From Streptomyces viridochromogenes DSM 40736 (lineage in GTDB: Bacteria; Actinomycetota; Actinomycetes; Streptomycetales; Streptomycetaceae), in NCBI RefSeq assembly GCF_000158955.1, contig NZ_GG657757.1, forward strand, positions 7,775,732-7,839,731: 64,000 nt of DNA, read 5' to 3'. Numbering within the stretch: the stretch's first letter is position 1; every line of letters begins with the position of its first letter. Below are positions 1-8,478 of this stretch, in pieces. The notes beneath the pieces are model-generated. The model made no database searches and was not told the origin of the DNA. It saw only the letters and a program-made list of their open reading frames with translations. Made by a program: the position numbers and the translations under genes.

Positions 1-27
1 CCGTCCCGGTTTCTCAGCGCGGAGTGC

Positions 28-1467
28 CTACGCGGAGACCTCCGACCGGTCCTGACCCCACAGCGTGTGGAACGACCCGTCCTTGTCGACCCGCCGGTAG
101 GTGTGCGCACCGAAGTAGTCCCGCTGCCCCTGCGTCAACGCCGCTGGCAGCCGCTCGGCGCGCAGGGCGTCGTAGTAGGCGAGGGCCGCGGAGAAGCCCG
201 GCGTCGGCACGCCCTGCCGCGTCGCGGCGACCAGCACCTCGCGCCAGTCGTCCTGCGCGTCCGCGATCTCCTGCGCGAACGTCGCGTCCGACAGCAGGCT
301 CGGCAGGTCCGGCCGGGTGTCGTACGCGGACCGGATCCGGTCGAGGAACGCCGCGCGGATGATGCAGCCGCCCCGCCACAGCGCGGACACCGCACCCAGG
401 TCGATGTCCCAGCCGTACTCGCCGCGCGCCGCGTCGATCTCGTGGAAGCCCTGCGTGTACGACACGATCTTCGAGGCGTACAGCGCCTGCTCCACCCGGT
501 CGGCGAAGGCCCGGGCCTCCGCCTCGCCCAGCGGCTTCGCCTGCGGCCCCGCCAGCCCGCGGGAGGCGTCCCGCAGAGCCGCGTGGCCGGAGAGGGAGCG
601 GGCGAAGACGGCCTCCGCGATACCGGACACCGGAACGCCCAGGTCGAGGGCGATCTGGACCGTCCAGCGGCCGGTGCCCTTCTGCTCGGCCTGGTCCACC
701 ACCACGTCGACGAACGGCTTGCCCGTCTCCGCGTCCACGTGCGACAGCACCTCGGCCGTGATCTCGATCAGGTAGGAGTCGAGACGGCCCTGGTTCCAGG
801 TGCGGAAGATCTCCGCGATCTGGGCGGGGGAGTAGCCGGCGACGTCCCGCAGCAGCTGGTACGCCTCGCCGATGAGCTGCATGTCGGCGTACTCGATGCC
901 GTTGTGCACCATCTTCACGAAGTGCCCGGCACCGTCAGGACCCACGTGGGACACGCACGGCGAGCCGTCGGCCGCCTTCGCCGAGATCTTCTCCAGCATC
1001 GGGCCCAGCGAGTCGTACGACTCCTTCGGGCCGCCCGGCATGATGCTCGGGCCGTTGAGCGCGCCCTCCTCACCGCCGGAGACGCCCATGCCGACGAAGT
1101 GGATGCCCTGCTCGCGCAGGTCACGCTCCCGGCGCCGGGTGTCCGCGAAGTGCGCGTTGCCGCCGTCGATGATCATGTCGCCGGGCTCCAGCAGCGGGGC
1201 GAACTCCTGGATCACCGCGTCCGTCGGCTCACCGGCCTTCACCATCACGACCAGACGCCGCGGCCGCTCCAGCGCGGCCACGAACTCCTTGGCCGTCTCG
1301 CACGCGACGAAGTCCCCCTCGTCGCCGAACTCCTCGACCAGCGTCCGGGTGCGCGCGGGCGTCCTGTTGTGCACCGCCACCGTGTAGCCGTTGCGGGCGA
1401 AGTTGCGGGCGAGGTTGCGGCCCATGACCGCGAGACCCGTGACGCCGATCTGCGCTGTACTGCTCAT
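28..1467 (-). CDS. gnd: 6-phosphogluconate dehydrogenase, decarboxylating
   Basis: This is the NADP-dependent oxidative decarboxylase of the pentose phosphate pathway, converting 6-phosphogluconate to ribulose 5-phosphate in the cytoplasm. The N-terminal Rossmann fold starts at once (GVTGLAVMGRNLARN), followed by the substrate motif IIDGGN and the catalytic-region signature GMGVSGGEEGALNGPS with MVHNGIEYADMQ. The C-terminal part (YTQGFHEI, WRGGCIIRA, QRDYFGAHTYRR) is the normal helical dimer tail. The length of 479 residues fits the family's long form. The ATG at 1467 was chosen because AGGAG lies just upstream and because family similarity begins there; the reading frame runs on to 1725 but that extension is not protein-like. 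Confidence 0.97.
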   Translation of the reverse strand: MSSTAQIGVTGLAVMGRNLARNFARNGYTVAVHNRTPARTRTLVEEFGDEGDFVACETAKEFVAALERPRRLVVMVKAGEPTDAVIQEFAPLLEPGDMIIDGGNAHFADTRRRERDLREQGIHFVGMGVSGGEEGALNGPSIMPGGPKESYDSLGPMLEKISAKAADGSPCVSHVGPDGAGHFVKMVHNGIEYADMQLIGEAYQLLRDVAGYSPAQIAEIFRTWNQGRLDSYLIEITAEVLSHVDAETGKPFVDVVVDQAEQKGTGRWTVQIALDLGVPVSGIAEAVFARSLSGHAALRDASRGLAGPQAKPLGEAEARAFADRVEQALYASKIVSYTQGFHEIDAARGEYGWDIDLGAVSALWRGGCIIRAAFLDRIRSAYDTRPDLPSLLSDATFAQEIADAQDDWREVLVAATRQGVPTPGFSAALAYYDALRAERLPAALTQGQRDYFGAHTYRRVDKDGSFHTLWGQDRSEVSA

Positions 1468-1817
1468 TCGGTTGGCTCCTAAATACCTCGGTATCGGTGC
1501 TGCCGCGTGGGGCCCCACTAGCATGCCCCGCCGACCATCCTGACGTGCCGCTATTTCGGCCGCACGCGCGGGTCGCACGACGTCGCGCAGGCACATACGC
1601 ACAAGAGCCCCCGTCGCACTCAGCCGATGTATGCGTCCCCGCGCACGCCGCACCCGCGCACGGCGTGGCGTACACGATGCAGAGCCGTGGCGCACGTCGC
1701 GCAACAGGGGCCTCATACCGGCCATTTGGGCAACCGGGCGGCCGATAGGCGCCTTGTCCTGGCCGGTTAGCAGCGCTTACTTTTGCCCCTCCTGACGCAT
1801 GTCTAGGGGGGCTCTCG
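1468..1817. other. Intergenic region between gnd and the Rpf/LysM gene
   Basis: About 350 bases separate the divergent gnd and LysM/M23 genes, so both promoters should be here. I looked for a ydaO-type (c-di-AMP) riboswitch, which precedes some Streptomyces rpf genes, and did not find its conserved core. Only the AGGAG site of gnd and the G-rich site just before 1818 are clear. Confidence 0.4.
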
Positions 1818-3047
1818 ATGGCCGTACGCGGCCGGCATCGCCGGTACCAGCCGAACAGGATCAACCGCGCCTCGCTCACTGTCACGGCGGGCGGCGCGGG
1901 TATGGCGCTCCCCCTCATGGGCGCCGGAACCGCCCAGGCGGCGGACGTGGGCATCTGGAACAAGGTCGCCGCCTGCGAGTCCAGCAACAACTGGGACATC
2001 AACTCCGGCAACGGGTTCTACGGCGGGCTGCAGTTCACCCAGTCCACCTGGGAGGCCTACGGCGGCCGGGCCTACGCGGCACGTGCGGATCTGGCCGGCA
2101 AGGACCAGCAGATCGCGGTGGCCGAGAAGGTGCTCGACGGGCAGGGGCCGGGCGCCTGGCCGGTGTGCTCGGTCCGGGCGGGACTGACCCGGGGCGGGGC
2201 CGAGCCGGAGATCAGGCCGGCGGCGGAGCGGACCGGGAAGCACGCGAAGAAGAAGGCGAAGACGTCCATCGAGGACGTGCGCCCGCAGTCCACACCGCAG
2301 GCCCGGGCGGGCAGCGCCGAGATGTACACCGTGGTCCGCGGCGACACCCTCTCCGGTATCGCTCAGGAGCGCGAGGTGCGGGGCGGCTGGCGGGGCCTGT
2401 ACGCCGCGAACCGCTCGGCCATAGGAGCCGACCCCGACCTGATCGTGCCGGGGCAGCGGCTCGCCCTGCGCGGCGAGGGCGCCACGAAGACGCGGCCCGC
2501 GTCCGAGCGGGTTCCGTCGGCGAAGCCGTCGCCCAAGAAGCCGTCGTCGAAGAAGCCGTCCACGTCCCGCACCGACGAACGCGCCAAGGAGCGGTCGAAG
2601 GGCGAGAGCAAGGAACGCGCCGCACGGTCCACGACAACCCGGCAGGGCCTCGTCGCGCCCGTCAGCGCGTCCCTGGGGACGCCCTACCACAAGGCGGGCT
2701 CCGCCTGGTCGAAGGGCTATCACACGGGCGTCGACTTCCCCGTGCCCACGGGCACGTCCGTCAGGTCGGTCGCGGCGGGCAGTGTGGTCAGCGCCGGGTG
2801 GGGCGGTTCGTTCGGCTACCAGGTGGTGGTCCGGCACGGCGACGGGCGCTACAGCCAGTACGCCCACCTGTCGGCGATCTCCGTGCGGGACGGGCAGACG
2901 GTGAGCGCCGGTCAGCGCATCGGCCGGTCCGGCTCCACCGGCAACAGCTCGGGCCCGCATCTGCACTTCGAGGTGCGGACGGGGCCCGGTTTCGGCACGG
3001 ACGTCGACCCGATCGCTTACCTGAGGGCCGCCGGGGTCAGGATCTGA
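1818..3047 (+). CDS. Secreted resuscitation-promoting-factor-like cell-wall hydrolase with LysM and M23 domains
   Basis: The 409-residue protein is exported by an N-terminal signal ending near residue 41 (AGTAQA). Residues 42-120 are a transglycosylase-like Rpf fold (WNKVAACESSNNWDINSGNG, catalytic Glu near 54). A LysM peptidoglycan-binding module lies near 168-217 (YTVVRGDTLSGIA). A Lys/Ser/Pro-rich linker follows, and the protein ends with an M23 endopeptidase-like domain (HTGVDFPVP, SGPHLHFEV). It therefore combines a glycan-strand lytic domain with a peptide-hydrolase fold, as Streptomyces Rpf proteins used in spore germination and wall remodelling do. The ATG at 1818 follows a G-rich ribosome site. 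Its stop overlaps that of the convergent transporter gene by 11 bases. Confidence 0.93.
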   Translation: MAVRGRHRRYQPNRINRASLTVTAGGAGMALPLMGAGTAQAADVGIWNKVAACESSNNWDINSGNGFYGGLQFTQSTWEAYGGRAYAARADLAGKDQQIAVAEKVLDGQGPGAWPVCSVRAGLTRGGAEPEIRPAAERTGKHAKKKAKTSIEDVRPQSTPQARAGSAEMYTVVRGDTLSGIAQEREVRGGWRGLYAANRSAIGADPDLIVPGQRLALRGEGATKTRPASERVPSAKPSPKKPSSKKPSTSRTDERAKERSKGESKERAARSTTTRQGLVAPVSASLGTPYHKAGSAWSKGYHTGVDFPVPTGTSVRSVAAGSVVSAGWGGSFGYQVVVRHGDGRYSQYAHLSAISVRDGQTVSAGQRIGRSGSTGNSSGPHLHFEVRTGPGFGTDVDPIAYLRAAGVRI

Positions 3048-4914
3048 CGCGCCTGCGGTGCCGGTCGACGGTGGGCAGGGCGACGTACGGAATGCCGAAG
3101 AAGGGCACGTAGGAGAACGGGCGTTCGTCGGAGGCCGCCGGCGCTTCCCCGCTCTCGTACGCGACGTCCGGGCCGGCCCCGGGCACATCGGCAGCCAGGG
3201 GCCGATGCATGAACACCGGTTCCTCACCGTCCCGTCCCGCTCCGGTCCCTCCGGACCGCGCACCATCCGCTCCGCCCAACGCCTTGGACAGCGCACCGAC
3301 GGAGACGGGTGGCGCGCCCACGGTCTCGGGGAGCGCGCCCCTGGTTTCGGAGGGTGTGCTGGTGCTCTCGGGCAGCGTGCCCGTGGATGCGGCGAGCGTG
3401 CCGACGGGGATGGGCGGCGCGCTCACGGTCTCGGGTTCGCCCCCGGTTTCGGGTTGTGCGCCCGTGGTCTCGGCGAGCGTGCCCGTGGTCTGGGCGAGCG
3501 TGCCGACGGCAATGGGCAGCCCGGCGGTGGGTGCCGCTGCCCCCACCCTCTCCCAAGCTCTCGGCTTCGCTCGAGCAGGGGGGACCCCCATCGCCCCAGC
3601 GGCACGACTGCCCGCAGCGCTGCGCGGGTTCCCCGGCGCGGTTTCGCCCCCGCTCCGGGGCAGTGCGCCCCCGCTCTCAGGCATCGCACCCCCGGCCCCC
3701 AGCAGCGCGCCCACGCTCTCAGACAGCGCGCCCGCCCCGGGCGAGGCGCCCACGGGATCCGCCGAGGGGCCCAATCCCTCCAGCGAGGCGCCCACCCCGG
3801 CCAATCCGTCGCGCGGCGCGCCCAGCGTCTCGGTCGGCGCGGCGTCGCTTCCGAGGAGGGTGCTCGCAACCCCGGCCAGGTTGCCCCCGCGCTCGAACGC
3901 GGCCCCCACCGGCTCCGGCAGGCGCTTCCCGCCCCCGGTCGTTTCCCTGGCCGGTCCGGGCAGGATGACCGGCGTCGCGAGATCCCTGTCCGCGAGCCCC
4001 GTGCCGACCGGGACCAGACCCGTCCCGGCGACCTCCAGACCCGTCCCGGCGACCTCCAGGCCCGTCCCCGGCCGCTCCGGCCGGGCCTGCGCGAGCCGCT
4101 CCGTCGTCAGCAGGATCAGGCCGCCCGCCGCCACCACACCGCAGCTCAGGGCGAGCATGGTGCCGGTCGTGCCGTAGCGGAAGGTTTCGCCGAACATCGT
4201 GATGCCGACGGCGGCCGCCACCACCGGGTTCACGACCGTCAGCGTGGCCAGCGGGGCCGCGAGGCCGGCGCCCCGGTAGGAGGCCTGCGACAGCAGTATG
4301 CCGGCCGTGGCGAGGACACCGATCACGGCGAGGGACGGCACGTCCGCCGCCGACACCCCGCCGGTCCAGTCGACCGCGACGGTCTTGGTGAACACCGAGG
4401 ACATGCCGAACGCGACACCGGAGGCGGTCGCCAGGAGCATGCTGCGGACCGCCGGGTGCCGATGCGCGGCCCGGGCGGCGACCATCAGCGCCACGACCGC
4501 ACCGGCGGTGACGACAGCGACGGCCACCCGCTGCGCCGTGTCCAGCGACCGCACGTCGGACGCGGCGACCAGGGACAGCAGACCGGCGAGCCCCACCGTC
4601 GCCATGATCGCGCCCCGCCAGGCCGTGGAGCCCGCCTTGCGGCCGACGAACAGCGCCGCCATGGGCAGGGCCACCACGATGGTCAGCGCACCCAGCGGCT
4701 GCACCAGGCTGAGCGGGCCGTAGGCCAGCGCCACCACGTGCAGCAGTCCGCCGAGGCCGTTGAGCCCGACAGCCGCCCACCAGCCCGGCCGGCGCAGCGG
4801 CGCGTACTGCTCGCCCGGCGAGGACTCCGCCACCCGCTCCTGCACGATCGCCCCGCCCGCGTAGGCGACCGCGGAGACGAGGGACAGCAGAACGGACAAC
4901 GCGAGGGAGCTCAT
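3037..4914 (-). CDS. DMT/EamA-type membrane transporter with long repetitive C-terminal tail
   Basis: The first ~310 residues form a multispanning membrane protein of the drug/metabolite-transporter type (SVLLSLVSAVAYAGGAIVQE, PLSLVQPLGALTIVVALPMA, GVVAAGGLILLTTERLA), with about nine predicted helices. The substrate cannot be inferred. The remaining ~310 residues are low-complexity and degenerate 7-8 residue units rich in G, T, L, P and E (for example GTGLEVA repeats, then GALPETVGAPP-like units). This tail is far longer than is usual for the family. Part of it (residues ARAKPRAWERVG) is encoded by a palindromic Streptomyces repeat at 3548-3595. The start at 4914 has GAGGAG six bases upstream. 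Confidence 0.8.
   Translation of the reverse strand: MSSLALSVLLSLVSAVAYAGGAIVQERVAESSPGEQYAPLRRPGWWAAVGLNGLGGLLHVVALAYGPLSLVQPLGALTIVVALPMAALFVGRKAGSTAWRGAIMATVGLAGLLSLVAASDVRSLDTAQRVAVAVVTAGAVVALMVAARAAHRHPAVRSMLLATASGVAFGMSSVFTKTVAVDWTGGVSAADVPSLAVIGVLATAGILLSQASYRGAGLAAPLATLTVVNPVVAAAVGITMFGETFRYGTTGTMLALSCGVVAAGGLILLTTERLAQARPERPGTGLEVAGTGLEVAGTGLVPVGTGLADRDLATPVILPGPARETTGGGKRLPEPVGAAFERGGNLAGVASTLLGSDAAPTETLGAPRDGLAGVGASLEGLGPSADPVGASPGAGALSESVGALLGAGGAMPESGGALPRSGGETAPGNPRSAAGSRAAGAMGVPPARAKPRAWERVGAAAPTAGLPIAVGTLAQTTGTLAETTGAQPETGGEPETVSAPPIPVGTLAASTGTLPESTSTPSETRGALPETVGAPPVSVGALSKALGGADGARSGGTGAGRDGEEPVFMHRPLAADVPGAGPDVAYESGEAPAASDERPFSYVPFFGIPYVALPTVDRHRRRVRS
3548..3595. repeat. 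Palindromic Streptomyces short repeat, copy A (inside the transporter gene)
   Basis: A 29-base stretch from 3552 to 3580 is identical, in inverse orientation, to the copy at 28131-28173, and both share a flanking CCCCCATCG. The core contains CTCTCGGCTTCGCTCGAG and can fold into a hairpin. It is translated as part of the transporter's low-complexity tail. Confidence 0.85.
4010..4076. repeat. Tandem 21-bp repeats in the transporter tail
   Basis: About three near-identical 21-base units built on CCCGTCCCGGCGACCTCCAG follow one another here. They encode the GTGLEVA heptapeptide repeats on the minus strand, so the array keeps the reading frame. Confidence 0.8.
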
Positions 4915-5141
4915 CGGCTGCTCCTCTGCGGCAGGCGGGGTCTCTCGACCCGGCGCGGCGAACTGTCGGCTTTCATGACCAACACCCTGCCGTGTCCAGG
5001 TCTTCCCGTCGTCGTCCCTGAGCACTCATTGGGTCCTACTGCCGATGGAGTACGCGGGGAACCCCGTCATCCCCAGGGTGGGCGGCACCGGTCGGGGGTC
5101 ACCGGGTCGCGTCCCTTAGGGGTCTTGGTACTACTGCTCTC

Positions 5142-5915
5142 GTGGACCTCGACCCCGACCTCGCCGCGCTCCGCCCGCTCGGCGGCTTCTTCGTGCTGGG
5201 CACGGAAGGAGCGGCGCCAGGGCCTCTTCCCACTCTCGCACAGGCCTACGCCGACGCGTCACCGGACGTGTGCGGAAATCCCCTGATTTTCCGGGTGCGC
5301 AAGGTCGCGAACGCCCTGCGCGCCCCGGAGTTGCGCGTCGCCGCGTCCGTCGCCCACCAGGGGCTCGCGGCCCGCCTGTGGTCCGTGGCCCTCGGCTGCG
5401 CCGCGCTCTACGGCCGCGTCCCCGACCTCGACCCCCGGCTGCTGCGCTGGGACGCGGACGGCAGCGCCCCCGACGACCTGTGGCTCACGGACGTACGGCC
5501 GCTCCCCGGGGACGCGCCGACCCTCGCGGATGTCGTCCTGCACGGCCACCTCGAGCCCCTGTCGGCGGCCCTGCGCGCCCACCACCGCCTCGCCCGCGGC
5601 CTGCTGCGGGGCAACGCCGCCTCCGCCCTGGTGGGCGCCGCCCGCGAGCTGGACCGCTGGGCTCGGCGGCACGGCCGTACGCAGACCGCGGCCCGGGCCC
5701 GTTCCCTCACCGTGGACCTCCTCGCGCACCCCCTGCTCGCGGGCACCGGAACGCTGACCGGCACTGGAACGCTCACCGGTACCGGAACGCTCACCGGCAC
5801 CTCCTTCCGGCGCCGCAGCTGCTGCCTCTACTACCGGGTGCCCGGCGGGGGCGTCTGTGGCGACTGTTGCTTCACACGGCCGCCTCGCTCTTCCCCACGC
5901 GCCCCATCTGGGTGA
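5142..5915 (+). CDS. FhuF-like (2Fe-2S)-binding protein, probable ferric-siderophore reductase
   Basis: The 257-residue protein ends with a cysteine cluster spelled CC-x10-C-x2-CC (RRRSCCLYYRVPGGGVCGDC), which matches the 2Fe-2S ligand pattern of FhuF-type ferric iron reductases. Those proteins release iron from imported siderophores in the cytoplasm. The body is Ala/Leu/Arg-rich and helical. Just before the cysteines sits a 6-residue tandem repeat (TGTLTG) encoded by 18-base units. The GTG at 5142 has no Shine-Dalgarno; a TACTAC hexamer seven bases upstream would fit a leaderless transcript. No siderophore transport gene is adjacent. Confidence 0.72.
   Translation: MDLDPDLAALRPLGGFFVLGTEGAAPGPLPTLAQAYADASPDVCGNPLIFRVRKVANALRAPELRVAASVAHQGLAARLWSVALGCAALYGRVPDLDPRLLRWDADGSAPDDLWLTDVRPLPGDAPTLADVVLHGHLEPLSAALRAHHRLARGLLRGNAASALVGAARELDRWARRHGRTQTAARARSLTVDLLAHPLLAGTGTLTGTGTLTGTGTLTGTSFRRRSCCLYYRVPGGGVCGDCCFTRPPRSSPRAPSG
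5744..5802. repeat. Tandem 18-bp repeats
   Basis: About three copies of an 18-base unit (ACCGGAACGCTCACCGGC with minor changes) lie in frame in the FhuF-like gene. They encode repeated TGTLTG immediately before the iron-sulfur cysteine cluster. Confidence 0.85.
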
Positions 5916-5954
5916 CCATGAAAGGGAACAGCCGCTGAGAGCAGGGAGTTGCGG

Positions 5955-7106
5955 GTGCGAGTGGGACTGCTGACCCGGGAGTACCCGCCGGACGTGTACG
6001 GCGGTGCCGGCGTCCACGTGGAGTTCCTCGCCCGGGAGCTGAGATCCCTGGTCGACCTCGACGTGCACTGCTGGGGCGAGGGCCGCGTCGACGGCGTGCG
6101 GCGCCACCGGCCGTGGTCGACGCTGGACGGCGCCAACGACGCGCTGCGCACTTTCTCCGTCGACCTCGCCATGGCGGCCGCCCTGGAAGGCCGCGAGCTG
6201 GTCCACTCCCACACCTGGTACGCCAACCTCGGCGGCCACCTCGCCAAGCTGCTGTACGGCATACCGCACGTGATGACCGCCCACTCCCTGGAGCCCCTGC
6301 GCCCCTGGAAGGCCGAGCAGCTCGGCGGTGGCTACGAGCTGTCGAGCTGGGCGGAACGCACCGCGATCGAGGCCGCCGACGCGGTGGTCGCCGTGTCGGC
6401 CGCCATGCGCGAGGACATCCTCGGCTGTTATCCAGGGCTGGACCCGGAGCGGGTCCACGTCGTGCACAACGGCATCGACACGGATCTGTACCGGCCCGAC
6501 CACGGTACGGACGTCCTGGACCGGATCGGCCTCGACCGCTCCCGCCCGTACGTGCTGTTCGTCGGCCGGATCACCCGCCAGAAGGGCGTACCCCACCTGC
6601 TGCGCGCGGTACGGGACATCGACCCGGCCGCGCAGGTCGTGCTGTGCGCGGGCGCACCGGACACGCCGGAGATCGACCAGGAGTTCCGCGAGCTGTTCGG
6701 GGGGCTGAGCCGGGTCCGCGACGGCGTGTTCTGGATCCCGAGGATGCTGCCGCGCCCGGAGGTGATCCAGCTCCTCACGAACGCCGCCCTGTTCGTCTGC
6801 CCGTCGGTCTACGAGCCGCTCGGCATCGTGAACCTGGAGGCGATGGCGTGCGGGACGCCCGTGGTGGCCTCGGCGGTCGGCGGCATCCCCGAGGTCGTGG
6901 ACGACGGCCGGACGGGCCTGCTGGTCCCGGTCGGCGACGACTTCGAGGCGGGGCTCGCCCGGGCCATGGACACCGTCCTGGGCGATCCGGAGGCCGCCGG
7001 GCGGATGGGCACGGCCGGGCGGGAACGCGCGGTCGCCGAGTTCGGCTGGGACGCGGTGGCCCGCCGCACGGTCCGGCTCTACGAGGAAATCCTGAAACAG
7101 GCTTAG
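5955..7106 (+). CDS. glgA: Glycosyltransferase family 4 glycogen synthase (actinobacterial GlgA/GlgM type)
   Basis: This GT-B enzyme transfers glucose from ADP-glucose in glycogen or maltose-1-phosphate synthesis. It starts with TREYPPDVYGGAGVHVEFLA, the actinobacterial glycogen-synthase N terminus. It carries VHNGID(T)DLYRP, the domain-linker signature VLFVGRITRQKG, and the donor-site E-x7-E region YEPLGIVNLEAMACGTPVVA. The 383 residues fit the short actinobacterial form. The GTG at 5955 is preferred over the TTG at 5949 because GGGAG at 5944-5948 is six bases from the GTG but abuts the TTG. It is followed after about 50 bases by glgC in the same direction, giving a two-gene pair that supplies and uses ADP-glucose. 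Confidence 0.9.
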   Translation: MRVGLLTREYPPDVYGGAGVHVEFLARELRSLVDLDVHCWGEGRVDGVRRHRPWSTLDGANDALRTFSVDLAMAAALEGRELVHSHTWYANLGGHLAKLLYGIPHVMTAHSLEPLRPWKAEQLGGGYELSSWAERTAIEAADAVVAVSAAMREDILGCYPGLDPERVHVVHNGIDTDLYRPDHGTDVLDRIGLDRSRPYVLFVGRITRQKGVPHLLRAVRDIDPAAQVVLCAGAPDTPEIDQEFRELFGGLSRVRDGVFWIPRMLPRPEVIQLLTNAALFVCPSVYEPLGIVNLEAMACGTPVVASAVGGIPEVVDDGRTGLLVPVGDDFEAGLARAMDTVLGDPEAAGRMGTAGRERAVAEFGWDAVARRTVRLYEEILKQA

Positions 7107-7157
7107 CCCGTCCTGCTCAGGGGCAGGCATCGGGAAATCGGCGTGAGGGGAGCGGCC

Positions 7158-8378
7158 ATGCGGCGTGGTGGTCCTTCGGTCCTGGGAGTCGTGCTGGCCG
7201 GCGGTGAGGGCAAACGTCTGATGCCCCTGACCGCGGACCGCGCCAAACCCGCGGTCACCTTCGGCGGTACCTACCGCCTGGTGGACTTCGTCCTGTCCAA
7301 CCTCGTCAACGGCGACATCCTGCGCATCTGCGTCCTGACGCAGTACAAGTCGCACTCGCTGGACCGGCACGTCACCACCACCTGGCGGATGTCCAACCTA
7401 CTCGGCAACTACGTCACGCCCGTGCCCGCCCAGCAGCGCCTCGGCCCCCACTGGTACCTGGGCAGCGCCGACGCGATCCTGCAGTCGCTGAACCTCGTCT
7501 ACGACGAGCAACCCGAGTACGTCGCCGTCTTCGGCGCCGACCACGTCTACCGCATGGACCCGCGCCAGATGCTCGCCCAGCACATCGAGAGCGGCGCGGG
7601 CGTCACGGTGGCCGGGATCCGGGTGCCGCGCACCGAGTCCTCGGCCTTCGGGGTGATCACGCCGGGCTCCGACGGCCAGACGGTGGAGCGCTTCCTGGAG
7701 AAGCCCACCGCCCCGCCGGGCCTCGCCGACGACCCCGACTCCGTCTTCGCCTCCATGGGCAACTACATCTTCACCACGAAGGCCCTGATCGAGGCGCTCC
7801 GGCGGGACGCGGAGGAAGAGTCCTCCGTGCACGACATGGGCGGCTCGATCCTGCCCCAGCTCACCGACCGGGGCGAGGCCGCGCTGTACGACTTCAGCGC
7901 CAACCACGTGCCCGGCGAGACCACTCGCGACCAGGGCTACTGGCGGGACGTCGGAACGCTCGACGCCTACTACGAGGCCCACATGGACCTGATCGCCGAG
8001 CGCCCCGCCTTCAACCTGTACAACCGCGACTGGCCCATCTACACGCACTCGTACCAGCTCTCGCCGGCCCGCTTCAACGCCGGCGGCATCGCCAGCGAGT
8101 CCATCATCAGCGCGGGCTGCCTCGTCCGCGGGCAGGTCACGCGGTCCGTGCTGTCGCCCGGTGTCGTGGTCGACCCGGGAGCCGTGGTGCAGGGCTCGGT
8201 GCTCCACGACAACGTGCACATCGGCCGGGGCGCCGTGGTGCGCGGCGCCGTCCTCGACAAGAACGTGGACGTGCCGCCGGGCGCGACGATCGGCGTCAAC
8301 CCGGAGCGGGACGCCGAGCTGTACACGGTGTCCCGGGGCGGGGTCATCGCCCTGGGGAAGGGGCAGCTGGTCACCTGA
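7158..8378 (+). CDS. glgC: Glucose-1-phosphate adenylyltransferase
   Basis: The enzyme makes ADP-glucose from glucose 1-phosphate and ATP, the committed step of glycogen synthesis. It shows the nucleotidyltransferase motif VLAGGEGKRLMPLTADRAKP, the family's FVLSNLVNG and YLGSADAI motifs, FGADHVYRMD, and a C-terminal left-handed beta-helix with hexapeptide-like repeats (SVLSPGVVVDPGAVVQGSVL). The length of 406 residues is normal. The ATG at 7158 has GAGGGGAG just upstream and is better than the in-frame GTG at 7143. It forms a tandem pair with the preceding glycogen synthase. Confidence 0.96.
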   Translation: MRRGGPSVLGVVLAGGEGKRLMPLTADRAKPAVTFGGTYRLVDFVLSNLVNGDILRICVLTQYKSHSLDRHVTTTWRMSNLLGNYVTPVPAQQRLGPHWYLGSADAILQSLNLVYDEQPEYVAVFGADHVYRMDPRQMLAQHIESGAGVTVAGIRVPRTESSAFGVITPGSDGQTVERFLEKPTAPPGLADDPDSVFASMGNYIFTTKALIEALRRDAEEESSVHDMGGSILPQLTDRGEAALYDFSANHVPGETTRDQGYWRDVGTLDAYYEAHMDLIAERPAFNLYNRDWPIYTHSYQLSPARFNAGGIASESIISAGCLVRGQVTRSVLSPGVVVDPGAVVQGSVLHDNVHIGRGAVVRGAVLDKNVDVPPGATIGVNPERDAELYTVSRGGVIALGKGQLVT

Positions 8379-8454
8379 CGGGACGCGGCCCGGCAACTTT
8401 GTCCTGCCACTGGACGAAGAGCGGAATCCGTGTTGTCATGCCACCTCCTGTACA

Positions 8455-8468
8455 TGACAACGTTGTTA
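8455..8468. promoter_or_regulatory. LacI-family operator upstream of the GH2 gene
   Basis: The sequence TGACAACGTTGTTA is a near-perfect palindrome centred on CG, the form bound by LacI-family sugar repressors in actinomycetes. It lies about 10 bases before the GTG of the secreted glycosidase. A second TTGTCATG (8433-8440) forms an 8-base inverted repeat with CATGACAA at 8453-8460. Confidence 0.65.
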
Positions 8469-8478
8469 CGGAGGTTCC

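Noticed and set aside
67..1482. Long open frame opposite gnd and many similar long frames opposite or out of frame with clear genes
   Set aside because: High GC makes stop codons rare; these frames are Arg/Pro/Gly-rich, lack motifs and overlap genes with clear family signatures.
1500..1817. Possible c-di-AMP (ydaO) riboswitch before the Rpf/LysM gene
   Set aside because: I looked for the conserved purine-rich core and pairing elements and did not find them.
4298..4723. 141-residue frame opposite the transporter
   Set aside because: It is a shadow of the membrane helices on the other strand.
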